A stretch of 64,000 bases of DNA from Prochlorococcus sp. MIT 1307. Its GTDB lineage: Bacteria; Cyanobacteriota; Cyanobacteriia; PCC-6307; Cyanobiaceae. The notes under the pieces are model-generated. The model ran no database searches. It was not told the origin of the DNA and worked only from the letters and a program-made list of their open reading frames with translations. Each line of letters starts with the position of its first letter. The stretch's first letter is position 1. The position numbers were made by a program, and so were the translations under genes. The stretch is from the NCBI RefSeq assembly GCF_034092395.1, contig NZ_CP139301.1:1-64000 (forward strand). Direction: 5' to 3'. This document shows positions 9,901-17,873 of this stretch, in pieces.

Positions 9901-12900
9901 ATGGGGAACCTGAATTTGCGGTAAATAAATTGCTTCAGTTAATTCAGCATTTAAATATTCATCAGGTCAAATCATTCTTGTTGATTTTGGAGGGGGATGG
10001 ACCAGTAAATAGTTCTATGACCTCATTTATGCGGACTACATCCTTGGAAATCCCTTCATGTCCATTTACCGTACTGCATCTACCTAAAGAGTTAGAAAAT
10101 AAACTAGAGGTGGATTCCTGGAATCAAATTTGGAGTTCTGTTGAGAAAACATCAGAGCTCCGGTGGAGTGATGGTGAATTGCAAATACCACAACTAACTC
10201 ACATGGATGATGAACGTTTCCGGATAGCAACTCATGGCATTGGGCGTTTAGAGGACCTACATAAAAAAAGGGTTGTTGAGACGTCACTTTTACCTAATGA
10301 AGTAGAAATAGCGGTTGAATCGACTGGCCTTAATTTTCGTGATGTTCTTAATGCTTTAGGCCTGCTTAAAGAGCATGTAGCTTCTTTAGGAATTGAAGAT
10401 GAGAAAAACTTGCCATTTGGGGGGGAAGCCGTTGGTCGTGTAATTGCATTGGGATCAAATGTTGACTCATCTCTTATGGGTAGGAGAGTTATTGCTTCCC
10501 TTACAGTTGGAAGTCTTGCAAGTCATGTCATAGCGAACTCGGACTTTTGTGTTCCTTTGCCAAATGGCATGACTATTGAGGAAGGAGCAAGCTTTACGAC
10601 AGCATTTCTTACAGCCATTTATGCTTTGAATAACCTTGCAAAGCTAAAGCCGGATGAGTTTGTTCTTATTCATGCCGCTGCAGGTGGGGTTGGTCAAGCT
10701 GCGTTGCAAGTTGCCAAACGAGTAGGTGCCCGCATCCTTGCGACAGCAAGCGCTCCTAAACAATCAGCTCTTTTACTCCAAGGAGTTGAGGCTGTCTATG
10801 ATTCTCGAAGTATTGAATTTGCTGATCAGGTTCTCGACCATACAAATGGTCGAGGGGTTGATGTTGTCATTAACAGTCTTAAAGGCGAGTGGGTAGAGGC
10901 TAGTTTTCGCTCTCTTGTTAAGGGTGGGCGTTTTATAGAGCTAGGAAAGATAGATGTTTGGAGTAAGCCTGAGGCTTTTAGGCGCCGTCCCGATGTTAAT
11001 TACTTACCCTTTGATTTGTTGGATGTAGCAGCAGCGCATCCAAAGATCTTGCGAAGTTTATTAATTCAGCTGGTGAAAGATTTTGAAAGAGGATTGTTTC
11101 AGCCTCTTCCTCTAGAAGTTTGGCCTTTAGAAAAATGTGAGGATGCTTTTAGATATATGGCACAGGCTCGTCATATAGGTAAGGTGGTCATCAATCAGCC
11201 TAATAAAGCTGAGCCTATTGCGATTTCCTCTAATGCAACCTACCTAGTTACAGGTGCATTTGGTGGAATTGGCAAGAAATTAATTTCATGGCTAGCACAG
11301 AAAGGTGCTAGCTCACTGATATTGGTTAGTCGCTCAGCGAACAGTCCTGGAGCGAGTGCATTTAAGATTTTAGCAGAACTCGAGGAGGCAGGAGTAAACT
11401 GTACTTGTATCTCCTATGACTTGTCGACAAGCCGATTTGAATCGACTCGTACAGAGGACTCACTTGTTCAAACTATTAAATCATTACCGAAAGATAAGCC
11501 GTTACGAGGAATTTTTCATGCTGCAGGAGTCCTTAATGATACTTCCTTTAGCAATCTCAACTCTGATATCTTGAATTTTGTTATGGCACCGAAGCTTGAG
11601 GGATGGCGCCATATTGAAAAGTTGGTTGGAAAGACTTCGAAATTAGAATTTATTATAGGATTCTCATCAGTTGCGGCATTGCTTGGCTCACCTGGACAAG
11701 TGGCTTATGCGGCTGCTAATGGAGCAATGGAAGGTTATTGCAATCCTAATGAGTCAAGACCAGTACGTTTGTCAATACAGTGGGGTCCTTGGCATGGAGA
11801 TGGAATGGCTTCCGGATTGGAACGCCGCTTTGAAAGAGTTGGTATTCGTATGATTGAGTCATCTAAAGCTTTAAATGTACTTGAGAAGCTTTTATATAGA
11901 GGGAAGGGCGGTGTTGTGTCTGTTCTTGATAACGATTGGGAGAAGCTTTCTTCTCAAGCTTCTCCTAGGCAACATAGTTGGTTTTCTACTCTATTGAAAA
12001 ATTCAGGCCCTTCTCCATCAGAGAAACTATGGAAAAAATTAGAACATCGCACTGAGGTCGAACGTCAACTGTTTTTGATGGAGGAACTACGCAAGCTTTT
12101 GATAAGTGTAATGGCGGCAGAAGTAGACGAAGAGTCGTTTGATTCTTCGTCTATAGATTCGAGTGATTCTTTATTTGATCTGGGATTGGATTCATTAATG
12201 GCTGTTGAGTTCGCGTCGATTGTGCAAGCTGAGTTAGGGATTCGTTTAGACCTTGATGCGTTTTCTGAAGACCCAAGTCTAGATGGACTTGCGACGGTGT
12301 CATTAAGGCAGATAACACCTCATACAAACCAATACTTTAATGATGGCTTAGATTTATCGAAAGAAGCCAGATTAGATTCGCGTTGGACATGTCCTAGTAC
12401 TTCAAAAGAAGAGGCTCCAGGTAAGAAAATTCTCATTACAGGTAGCTCAGGATTTCTTGGAGCTTATCTTTTGGCAGGCCAGTTGCGACGTTGGCCCGAT
12501 ATTAGAGTTAATTGTTTAGTACGCGCGACATCGAAAGAACATGGAATGGAGCGGATTAAATCTAATTTGTGCCGTTTTGATCTTTGGGATTCGGTTTGGG
12601 AGAAAAGACTAGAACCCGTTATTGGAGATTTATCTTTACCTTCTTTTGGGCTTGATTCAGAAACCTTTTCAGGACTGGCAAGGGACCTAGGCGGAATTCT
12701 TCACAATGGCGCTCAGTTGAGTCAGATGGCGCCTTATGCACAGCTTTCTGCTACTAACGTAGGAGGAACAAAGGAAGTTTTAAGGCTCGCTGCTTTAGAC
12801 AATCCGATTTGTGTCGAATTCATTTCTAGTGTATCTGTATTTGAATCAGCAGCATATAGAAATCGTGAGCTGCTAGAAGACCAAGATCTAAACAATTGGA

Positions 12901-13532
12901 AGGGTATTCATATTGGCTATTCACAAACAAAATGGGTTAGTGAGCGGTTGGTCTTGGAGGCAGGGAAGGCAGGGTTGCCGGTTTCAGTGTATAGACCTCC
13001 TTTGATAGGAGGCCACTCTAAAACTGGGTACTGGAATCAAGGTGATTTGCTTCAGAGGTTGCTTCAGGGGTGCTTGGTTCTTGGCAAAGTTCCACAGCTG
13101 GAATGGGAGCTTGATTTGGTACCAGTTGACTACGTTTCTGATGCTGTTTCTGCTTTGGCTTGGAGTTCCGAAGCCAAAGGACGCTGTTTTCATTTGCAGC
13201 ATCCACGTCCGCTAATGCTTAATGATCTCCTTAATCAACTCCTCTCTGAGGGTGAGGCTCTCGAGCAAGTCCCGATGGAGCAGTGGTTGCATGCTATTGA
13301 TTCGCACCCTAAAAACCCACTATATCCATTACGCACATTCTTTAAGAAGAGATGGGGAAGAGAGCAGCTTACATATCCTGAACTTAATGCTCTAGGGGTG
13401 AGAGCACGCCCAAGTTGTCGAATTACTCAATCTATACTTGAGTCCATGAATGTGCACTGCCCTGATTTTCAGGACTTGATTAAGCCTTGGGCTAGAACTC
13501 TCCTAGGGAGTTCTAGCCCAAGTGTTACATGA
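6951..13532 (+). CDS. Reducing type I polyketide synthase KS-DH-ER-KR-ACP-reductase, no AT
   Basis: This 2193-residue megasynthase is read in one frame. Ketosynthase: residues 1-430, with Cys181 in DTACSSS, His316 in EAHGTGT and His356 in KTNLGHGE. No acyltransferase follows: only about 150 residues lie between the KS end and the post-AT-type linker at 572-598 (DWNLF...LPGHPF...RYWW), and no GHSxG is present. Dehydratase: His662 in DHRIRD and Asp813 in DGCFQ. Enoylreductase: about 1100-1420, with HAAAGGVGQAA at 1241-1251. Ketoreductase: VTGAFGGIG at 1433-1441, Ser1573, Tyr1586 and an LND loop suggesting B-type stereochemistry. Carrier protein: Ser1748 in GLDSLM. Thioester reductase: TGSSGFLG at 1830-1837 and Tyr1990/Lys1994, expected to release an aldehyde or alcohol using NAD(P)H. 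A full reducing loop implies a saturated chain. Malonyl loading must come in trans, for example from FabD. It is coupled at both ends to glycosyltransferase genes. Confidence 0.95.
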   Translation: MPVREPIAIVGIGCRLPGGIDTPEKFWEILSEGKEVVTDIPSERWDIDFHFDSDPKRPLTQHVRRGGFLENIDYFDPGFFGITPREAICLDPQQRMLLEVAWRSMEDGGQPVELLRGRPVGVFIGISSADYSSLLWASKEDYATPDNEPFILPGNTGCIAANRISYFLDLKGPSFTVDTACSSSLVAVHLACESLWRGESELAIAGGVQALIHPGIQMSFCKAGLLSPDGRCKSFDADANGYVRSEGAGVVLLKPLSDAIRCRDQIHAVIRGSAVNSDGRSQGIAAPSQRSQAACIRDAFQKAGIDPVDTQYVEAHGTGTRQGDPIELRALGSVVGSKRSREQPCRVGSVKTNLGHGETVAGITGLIKAALCIREGKLPPSLHFCSPNPSVNLFDLGLQVQSSLEAFPQPLAPLVVGVSSFGFGGTNSHVVLSDSPQPELHNKEDISVEPPLNILCLSARSKPALNELIQRYGEFITKNPQLNLNDICASTNIGRSSFPYRFIAVAADFDDLIAQLEGKVAPAWRGELSLSLKENHSIASFPKELQLGLIATEGRDKLEALAIAIGKGYKVDWNLFYSQFPHKWIALPGHPFFRQRYWWSRIEDKSSITSLWLDHLDKNPSKERGLTNDHSLAKLQKLNLPGAVEHYQGFLDSSKYFDLTDHRIRDVVVFPAAGYLALALKLQQESCQLLKLRSFQLNKPLKASGKSTQFHALLDQGRLQFFSNDSAQDEWKCHGQLLVVCGENIAFESIPSIPPRSRDSQSIDIKAFYKGLGKIGLNYGTFYQSITSLEAIPGQSWAEIVRQGKAPDRCLIDGCFQTVAACVDGSLANSQLFLPVGLDEINLSKWPLPDQFQCHAALRTLEGNESTLVADLILDSNGESFGQIIGLKLRRLTRSLIDLLFPPKEVLFDGPDLFQTSWTSFQNDSENLPFSTDQKICLLGMNKSRATGLSDWANSKNLEFQTLENEADLDFESAMVVYWPDTSHGEPEFAVNKLLQLIQHLNIHQVKSFLLILEGDGPVNSSMTSFMRTTSLEIPSCPFTVLHLPKELENKLEVDSWNQIWSSVEKTSELRWSDGELQIPQLTHMDDERFRIATHGIGRLEDLHKKRVVETSLLPNEVEIAVESTGLNFRDVLNALGLLKEHVASLGIEDEKNLPFGGEAVGRVIALGSNVDSSLMGRRVIASLTVGSLASHVIANSDFCVPLPNGMTIEEGASFTTAFLTAIYALNNLAKLKPDEFVLIHAAAGGVGQAALQVAKRVGARILATASAPKQSALLLQGVEAVYDSRSIEFADQVLDHTNGRGVDVVINSLKGEWVEASFRSLVKGGRFIELGKIDVWSKPEAFRRRPDVNYLPFDLLDVAAAHPKILRSLLIQLVKDFERGLFQPLPLEVWPLEKCEDAFRYMAQARHIGKVVINQPNKAEPIAISSNATYLVTGAFGGIGKKLISWLAQKGASSLILVSRSANSPGASAFKILAELEEAGVNCTCISYDLSTSRFESTRTEDSLVQTIKSLPKDKPLRGIFHAAGVLNDTSFSNLNSDILNFVMAPKLEGWRHIEKLVGKTSKLEFIIGFSSVAALLGSPGQVAYAAANGAMEGYCNPNESRPVRLSIQWGPWHGDGMASGLERRFERVGIRMIESSKALNVLEKLLYRGKGGVVSVLDNDWEKLSSQASPRQHSWFSTLLKNSGPSPSEKLWKKLEHRTEVERQLFLMEELRKLLISVMAAEVDEESFDSSSIDSSDSLFDLGLDSLMAVEFASIVQAELGIRLDLDAFSEDPSLDGLATVSLRQITPHTNQYFNDGLDLSKEARLDSRWTCPSTSKEEAPGKKILITGSSGFLGAYLLAGQLRRWPDIRVNCLVRATSKEHGMERIKSNLCRFDLWDSVWEKRLEPVIGDLSLPSFGLDSETFSGLARDLGGILHNGAQLSQMAPYAQLSATNVGGTKEVLRLAALDNPICVEFISSVSVFESAAYRNRELLEDQDLNNWKGIHIGYSQTKWVSERLVLEAGKAGLPVSVYRPPLIGGHSKTGYWNQGDLLQRLLQGCLVLGKVPQLEWELDLVPVDYVSDAVSALAWSSEAKGRCFHLQHPRPLMLNDLLNQLLSEGEALEQVPMEQWLHAIDSHPKNPLYPLRTFFKKRWGREQLTYPELNALGVRARPSCRITQSILESMNVHCPDFQDLIKPWARTLLGSSSPSVT

Positions 13533-14710
13533 GTAGTTGGGTTTCTTCTGCACTGTTGCTTGTGTTGGCTTTACAAGCTTTTCTTGTGATTTTGTTTTCT
13601 TGGCAAATTAGATGTCGACGTCTTGAGCGATTAAAATGGCATAAATCACCAATGGGTGGTTGGCCGACTGCTGAGATTGTTTTGTGCTTGCGCGGCGCGG
13701 ATGAAAGGCTACCAGAAATGTTGGAATCAATCGCAAAGCAAGAATATCTTGGGGATTGGCGACTACAAATTGTGGTTGACTCCGTTAAAGACCCATCCTG
13801 GAAAATTGTCAATGAATTTATTGCACTACAGTTCCAAAACGCTCGCTCTAATGTTGCTTGGAAAGAAGTACGACTTCAAGTACTACGAGAAAGGCCATTA
13901 ATGGGCTCACTGAAATGTGCATCACTTCTACAAGCCTTTGATTCTTTAGATTCTGATTCTGCTGTGATTGCGATAGTTGATGCAGATGCTGTTGTTAGCC
14001 ATAAGTGGTTGTCTCAGCTTGTGTTGTCATGTTGCCAACCTGGGGTCGGAGCAGTGTCGGGTAATCGCTGGTTTATTCCAGATCAATTTACTTTGATGAG
14101 CTGGAGCCGATCTGTGTGGAATGCAGGTGCGTTAGTTCTTATGACCTTGCTTGCTATCCCTTGGGGTGGATCTTTAGCAGTGCGACGAGAAGTAGTCGAG
14201 GCAGGTGAATGGAAGAAATTACTTGGTTCTGGCCTTTGTGAGGATACTGGTTTGCTAGAACCTTTAAGGAAATTAGACCTTCGCTTTGTCTTTAGACCTG
14301 AATTATTGGTAGTGAATAGAGAGACGAGTACAAATCTTTTTTCTTTGACCAAATGGATTGGACGTCAATTGCTAACGGCACGCCTTCATCATTCCGCTTG
14401 GCCATTAGTAGCATTACACGGTTTTAGTACATTTCTGTTGCTTTTGGCAGCAATCTTTCATAATGAATGGCAAGCTGTTTTGATTTATGAGTTGGGCTGT
14501 TTGGGTTTGTTGGTATGGATTGAGATCATTGCTATGCAACGCCCGCCATTGTCGGTATGGAAGTGGGCAATTGCCTTGTTCCCTGGTCAGATTATTAATG
14601 GAGTTGCGACCATACATGCGTTCTTTGCAAGGAAGGTGGAGTGGAGCGGAGTTATCTATAAAGTTGCTTTAAAGCCTCGAGGTGTAATGCTTATGGACTC
14701 TTCAGAATAA
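13529..14710 (+). CDS. Membrane GT2-family glycosyltransferase, ceramide-glucosyltransferase-like
   Basis: The protein has 393 residues with a membrane anchor at 8-27, a GT-A catalytic domain, and two or more C-terminal membrane helices after residue 290. Metal and nucleotide ligands are visible: DAD at 151-153 and the GLCED loop with Glu238 and Asp239. A RQLLTARLH stretch stands where these enzymes carry (Q/R)xxRW; here the Trp is replaced by His. This layout matches the ceramide glucosyltransferase/HpnI group (GT21-like), which glycosylates lipids at the membrane face. Its ATG overlaps the stop of the polyketide synthase by four bases (ATGA), so it is translationally coupled. It overlaps the convergent START-like gene by 20 bases at its end. 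Confidence 0.88.
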   Translation: MSSWVSSALLLVLALQAFLVILFSWQIRCRRLERLKWHKSPMGGWPTAEIVLCLRGADERLPEMLESIAKQEYLGDWRLQIVVDSVKDPSWKIVNEFIALQFQNARSNVAWKEVRLQVLRERPLMGSLKCASLLQAFDSLDSDSAVIAIVDADAVVSHKWLSQLVLSCCQPGVGAVSGNRWFIPDQFTLMSWSRSVWNAGALVLMTLLAIPWGGSLAVRREVVEAGEWKKLLGSGLCEDTGLLEPLRKLDLRFVFRPELLVVNRETSTNLFSLTKWIGRQLLTARLHHSAWPLVALHGFSTFLLLLAAIFHNEWQAVLIYELGCLGLLVWIEIIAMQRPPLSVWKWAIALFPGQIINGVATIHAFFARKVEWSGVIYKVALKPRGVMLMDSSE

Positions 14711-15278
14711 GTTCGCGAAGTATCAACATAGAATTCTTCATGTTTTTATCGAAATGCTTGTTAAACAATGGCTTTAGGAATCCTGGTAAGGCTGGTTCTA
14801 CTTTGATCCTATGTGCAATCAGAGTTCCTTTCCTTACTGGAATTAGGAACCAATTACCTTCAAGTGTATGAATAAAATCTCCTCGTAGAAGCTTATAAGT
14901 CAGCATGCTTTTTGGGTGCTCTTTTATTTCTATTAAAGCCTTGATTTTTAAACCAAAGGTGTAAGGACCTTTATACGTTTGCTTTATCTGAAGCTTCTGA
15001 TTACTTTGATTAATTATCTCGACCTCTTGGATATCAGGCATCTGGAGAGCAGTGCTTTCATAACGTGTGAGCACATCCCAGGCCTTGTTAGGAGGAACTG
15101 CAACTATCATTGAAGTAGTAGTTTCTCCTTCAATTCTGCGCAGGACCGGCTCATCACTTTGGGCTTTAGAGGAAGTTATCCCTATGGGGAGGCTTAAGGT
15201 CAGTACTAAGAAAAGAACACTTTTTAAGGAATTCCTTCGCCATTGTTCGTTTTGTCCAAATCCAGTAACTACAGTCAT
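14691..15278 (-). CDS. Secreted or anchored START-like (SRPBCC) lipid-binding protein
   Basis: This protein of about 195 residues has a basic N-terminus, a hydrophobic signal-like stretch (SVLFLVLTLSLPIG) and then an SRPBCC/polyketide-cyclase fold. The family pattern is recognisable in VPPNKAWDVLTRYESTALQMPD near the start of the fold and the long C-terminal helix with NMKNSMLILREL. SRPBCC proteins hold hydrophobic ligands in a deep pocket; some are cyclases or lipid carriers. Sitting between glycosyltransferase and hydrolase genes, it might bind the lipid product outside the cytoplasmic membrane. This is inference. The ATG at 15278 is preferred; an upstream start at 15326 would add 16 residues and overlap the divergent hydrolase frame. 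Confidence 0.8.
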   Translation of the reverse strand: MTVVTGFGQNEQWRRNSLKSVLFLVLTLSLPIGITSSKAQSDEPVLRRIEGETTTSMIVAVPPNKAWDVLTRYESTALQMPDIQEVEIINQSNQKLQIKQTYKGPYTFGLKIKALIEIKEHPKSMLTYKLLRGDFIHTLEGNWFLIPVRKGTLIAHRIKVEPALPGFLKPLFNKHFDKNMKNSMLILRELILKSP

Positions 15279-16436
15279 GGTGAGATTTTTCAGGCAGAAA
15301 GATGTCGCTCTTCTTTTGACCCTCAAATATCATCTCGCACTTACTTTATAAGTGGTTTTGATCCAAGAGGAGCGGCCCATTACAAGCGTTTGTTTCAGCT
15401 TGAACTTAGGACACTTGGTTGGCGACTGGGAAAAAGCTTTAGTACTGAGTTCATGACACGTTGGACATTGGACCAAACTGATGGGGGGCTTACTTCTTCC
15501 CCCTCTGATTTTTGTTTTCTTCATTGGGATGACATTGCTAGGAGCAATTGGCCACGAAGCCCTTTGCTGATCTTGTGGCAATACGCTGGAGTTGCATGGT
15601 TTTATTTGTTTAGAGGCCGCTTATTTCACCTGGCAAATCTTTGTCCTGGGGTTGCTTTATGTGGAGCCTATCCTTTGCTTTTCATCGCATTCTCCTTTTG
15701 TTTGGCTTGTTTGTCTATACCTTTAACTATTGCTGCCTTAAAGGTTTTTACGGGCCTTCAGTTAATTCAACTTTTTAGCGGTGTATTGGTAGGTTTAGGT
15801 GTTTTATACTTCGCTTGGAAACTTGGCAATAAACTTGGTATTGCTTGGCTTACTCGTTCTATATTATTTACTCATCGACTTGGTCAATTACGTGATGTTG
15901 ATTTGCGCCAGAGAATAAAGGAATTTGCTGATCAATTGATGATGCTAGAAATAAAAGAGCCTTCATTAGATATTACATTAGTTGGCCATAGCAGCGGATC
16001 TTTTGTATTGGCAATGCTTGCAGCTGAATTACATCGTCGTCCTGATGCAGCGTTTTTGCTAACTCGAATCAAGTTGCTCACTTTGGGACAGAATATTGCA
16101 AATCTAGCTGTATATCCTAAGGCCCAGTTTTTTCGCGATGACTTGCAGGAATTGACTACTGCACCACGTATCCCTTGGCGTGATGTCACTTCTAGCCAAG
16201 ACTTTCTTTGTTATGCCGGAGTTAATCCTTATAGTAGTTGTGGACTCCCTATCCCTATTGGTGAACCTTATCCACAGATGGAGACTGTTGATTTTGCAAA
16301 AGCGCGAGGCCTTACCAAAATGTGGGATTTGATGAGTAATCAATTTGACCTTCATTTTGATTATCTTCGCAATATCTCTACTGGAGTAGGGCTATTCGAA
16401 CAACTAACTTTAAGGACTAAGCTCTCAGAATTGTGA
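15243..16436 (+). CDS. Alpha/beta hydrolase with two membrane helices
   Basis: The frame gives up to 397 residues. It opens with YFISGFDPRGAAHY near residue 34-47, a typical first strand and oxyanion region. Two hydrophobic helices lie at about 105-165. The nucleophile elbow GHSSG is at 248-252 with Ser250. This suggests a membrane-bound lipase, esterase or thioesterase. The start is uncertain: no ATG or GTG precedes the conserved part, only TTG at 15243 or 15252 and rarer codons further in, and the 5' end overlaps the divergent START-like gene. The P450 gene follows 9 bases after the stop. It could trim or transfer the acyl product of the polyketide operon. Confidence 0.82.
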   Translation: MFVLSKSSNYSHGEIFQAERCRSSFDPQISSRTYFISGFDPRGAAHYKRLFQLELRTLGWRLGKSFSTEFMTRWTLDQTDGGLTSSPSDFCFLHWDDIARSNWPRSPLLILWQYAGVAWFYLFRGRLFHLANLCPGVALCGAYPLLFIAFSFCLACLSIPLTIAALKVFTGLQLIQLFSGVLVGLGVLYFAWKLGNKLGIAWLTRSILFTHRLGQLRDVDLRQRIKEFADQLMMLEIKEPSLDITLVGHSSGSFVLAMLAAELHRRPDAAFLLTRIKLLTLGQNIANLAVYPKAQFFRDDLQELTTAPRIPWRDVTSSQDFLCYAGVNPYSSCGLPIPIGEPYPQMETVDFAKARGLTKMWDLMSNQFDLHFDYLRNISTGVGLFEQLTLRTKLSEL

Positions 16437-16445
16437 TGTCTTTTT

Positions 16446-17873
16446 ATGGTTGATAATTATCCAGAAGAGCCATTGCAACCTCCTTGGCCTAAACCAAAAC
16501 CTTATACATCTAATATTTTTAGAAGATTAGCTAGAGGTTGGAAATCTTGGTTTGGACTTCTGAATGAGTGGGATTTTCGAGTTTCTCTTGGCGAGTTGAA
16601 TTTGCTTGGTAAACGGGTTTTTCTAGTGAATGATCCTTTGTTGGTTCGAAAAGTTTTAGTCGATGAAGTGGATCTATTTCCGAAGCATCCATATACTCTT
16701 TGGATTCTTGAACCTTTAATTGGACGAGCCATTTTTTCTGTTAATGGGGAAGAATGGGCTATTCAACGCCGATTAATTGATCAGGCATTTCAGGTCGCAA
16801 ATCTCAAGAAAGCATTTCCTGCAATGACTGCCGCAACAAGTTCGTTGTTGCATCGCCTTGAAATGAATGGTGTAGATAGCTTTGTCGACATAGATAAAGA
16901 GATGACAATGGTTGCTGCCGATGTAATCATTCGCACCATACTTAGTCGGCCGATCGAAGGAGATGAGGCAACTGATATTTTTAAAGCATTTTCTCGCTAT
17001 CAGCGACATGCTGGCAGAGCATTGGTATTGAGATTTTTGAGGCTCCCTAAAAGTTTAATCCAACTAAGTTTGAAAGATGATGCAAAGGTGATTAGAAATT
17101 GGATTCAAGCTTTTATTCATGAGCGATTAGAGCAAAACAAGGTAGATGAACGAAATCCTTTAGAAAAAATTGATTTTCTCGATACTTTGATAATGGCTGA
17201 AGATCCAAAAACTAAAAAAAAATTTTCAGAGCAGGATCTTGTCGACCAGGTTTGTTTTTTGTTTCTTGCTGGTCATGAAACATCAGCAAGCTCATTAGGC
17301 ATCGCGGCTTGGTTATTAGCTCGTTCTCCTGAAGTTCAAAAGCAAATGCGGGTTGAGGTTATGTCTGTGGTCTGTGATAGGCCAATTCATTCAATGCTTA
17401 GGTTTGATGAACTACGTCAACTTCCTTACAGTGAAGCAGTATTTAATGAAGCACTTAGGCTTTATCCTCCTGTAAGTTTTTTTATTCGAGACAGAGACAA
17501 AAAAGACGGAGAATTAGCCACCTCTGAAGGGAGACGACGCTGCCCTGTGGGTTCGCTCTTAACACTTTCTCCGTGGGTGATTCAGCGTCATGATAAATAT
17601 TGGCCAGAGCCTCACCAATTCAAACCAGAACGCTTCTTAAAGAATTCATCTTCATTGCAGCGCAATGCATTTTTACCTTTTGGGATGGGGCCGCGTAAAT
17701 GTCCAGGGGCTTCATTTGCGAAACAAGAGGCACTCTTGGTGTTGGCTGAATTGGTAAGGCGTTATGAATTGCTTCCTGTGACTGATCAGGATCCAGACTT
17801 TGTAGGATTATTGACAGTAAGGTCACAAAATGGCATCCGCTTGAGACTGCGCGAGTTAGAACATAAGACTTAA
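16446..17873 (+). CDS. Cytochrome P450
   Basis: This is a complete P450 of 475 residues. The I-helix oxygen-binding motif is AGHETSAS, the K-helix ExxR is in NEALRLYPP, and the haem loop FGMGPRKCPGA has the cysteine ligand at 419. The N-terminus is soluble and proline-rich (PPWPKPKPY). The closest style is the bacterial fatty-acid or terpenoid hydroxylase group related to CYP110/CYP120, but the subfamily cannot be set by eye. Such enzymes hydroxylate a hydrophobic substrate using electrons from ferredoxin; no redox partner gene is nearby. It follows the hydrolase by 9 bases and overlaps the convergent porin gene by 18 bases. A role in tailoring the polyketide lipid is inferred from position only. 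Confidence 0.93.
   Translation: MVDNYPEEPLQPPWPKPKPYTSNIFRRLARGWKSWFGLLNEWDFRVSLGELNLLGKRVFLVNDPLLVRKVLVDEVDLFPKHPYTLWILEPLIGRAIFSVNGEEWAIQRRLIDQAFQVANLKKAFPAMTAATSSLLHRLEMNGVDSFVDIDKEMTMVAADVIIRTILSRPIEGDEATDIFKAFSRYQRHAGRALVLRFLRLPKSLIQLSLKDDAKVIRNWIQAFIHERLEQNKVDERNPLEKIDFLDTLIMAEDPKTKKKFSEQDLVDQVCFLFLAGHETSASSLGIAAWLLARSPEVQKQMRVEVMSVVCDRPIHSMLRFDELRQLPYSEAVFNEALRLYPPVSFFIRDRDKKDGELATSEGRRRCPVGSLLTLSPWVIQRHDKYWPEPHQFKPERFLKNSSSLQRNAFLPFGMGPRKCPGASFAKQEALLVLAELVRRYELLPVTDQDPDFVGLLTVRSQNGIRLRLRELEHKT

Noticed and set aside
16268-16276. A perfect DnaA box, TTATCCACA
   Set aside because: It is single and lies inside the hydrolase coding region; no cluster or AT-rich unwinding region accompanies it.
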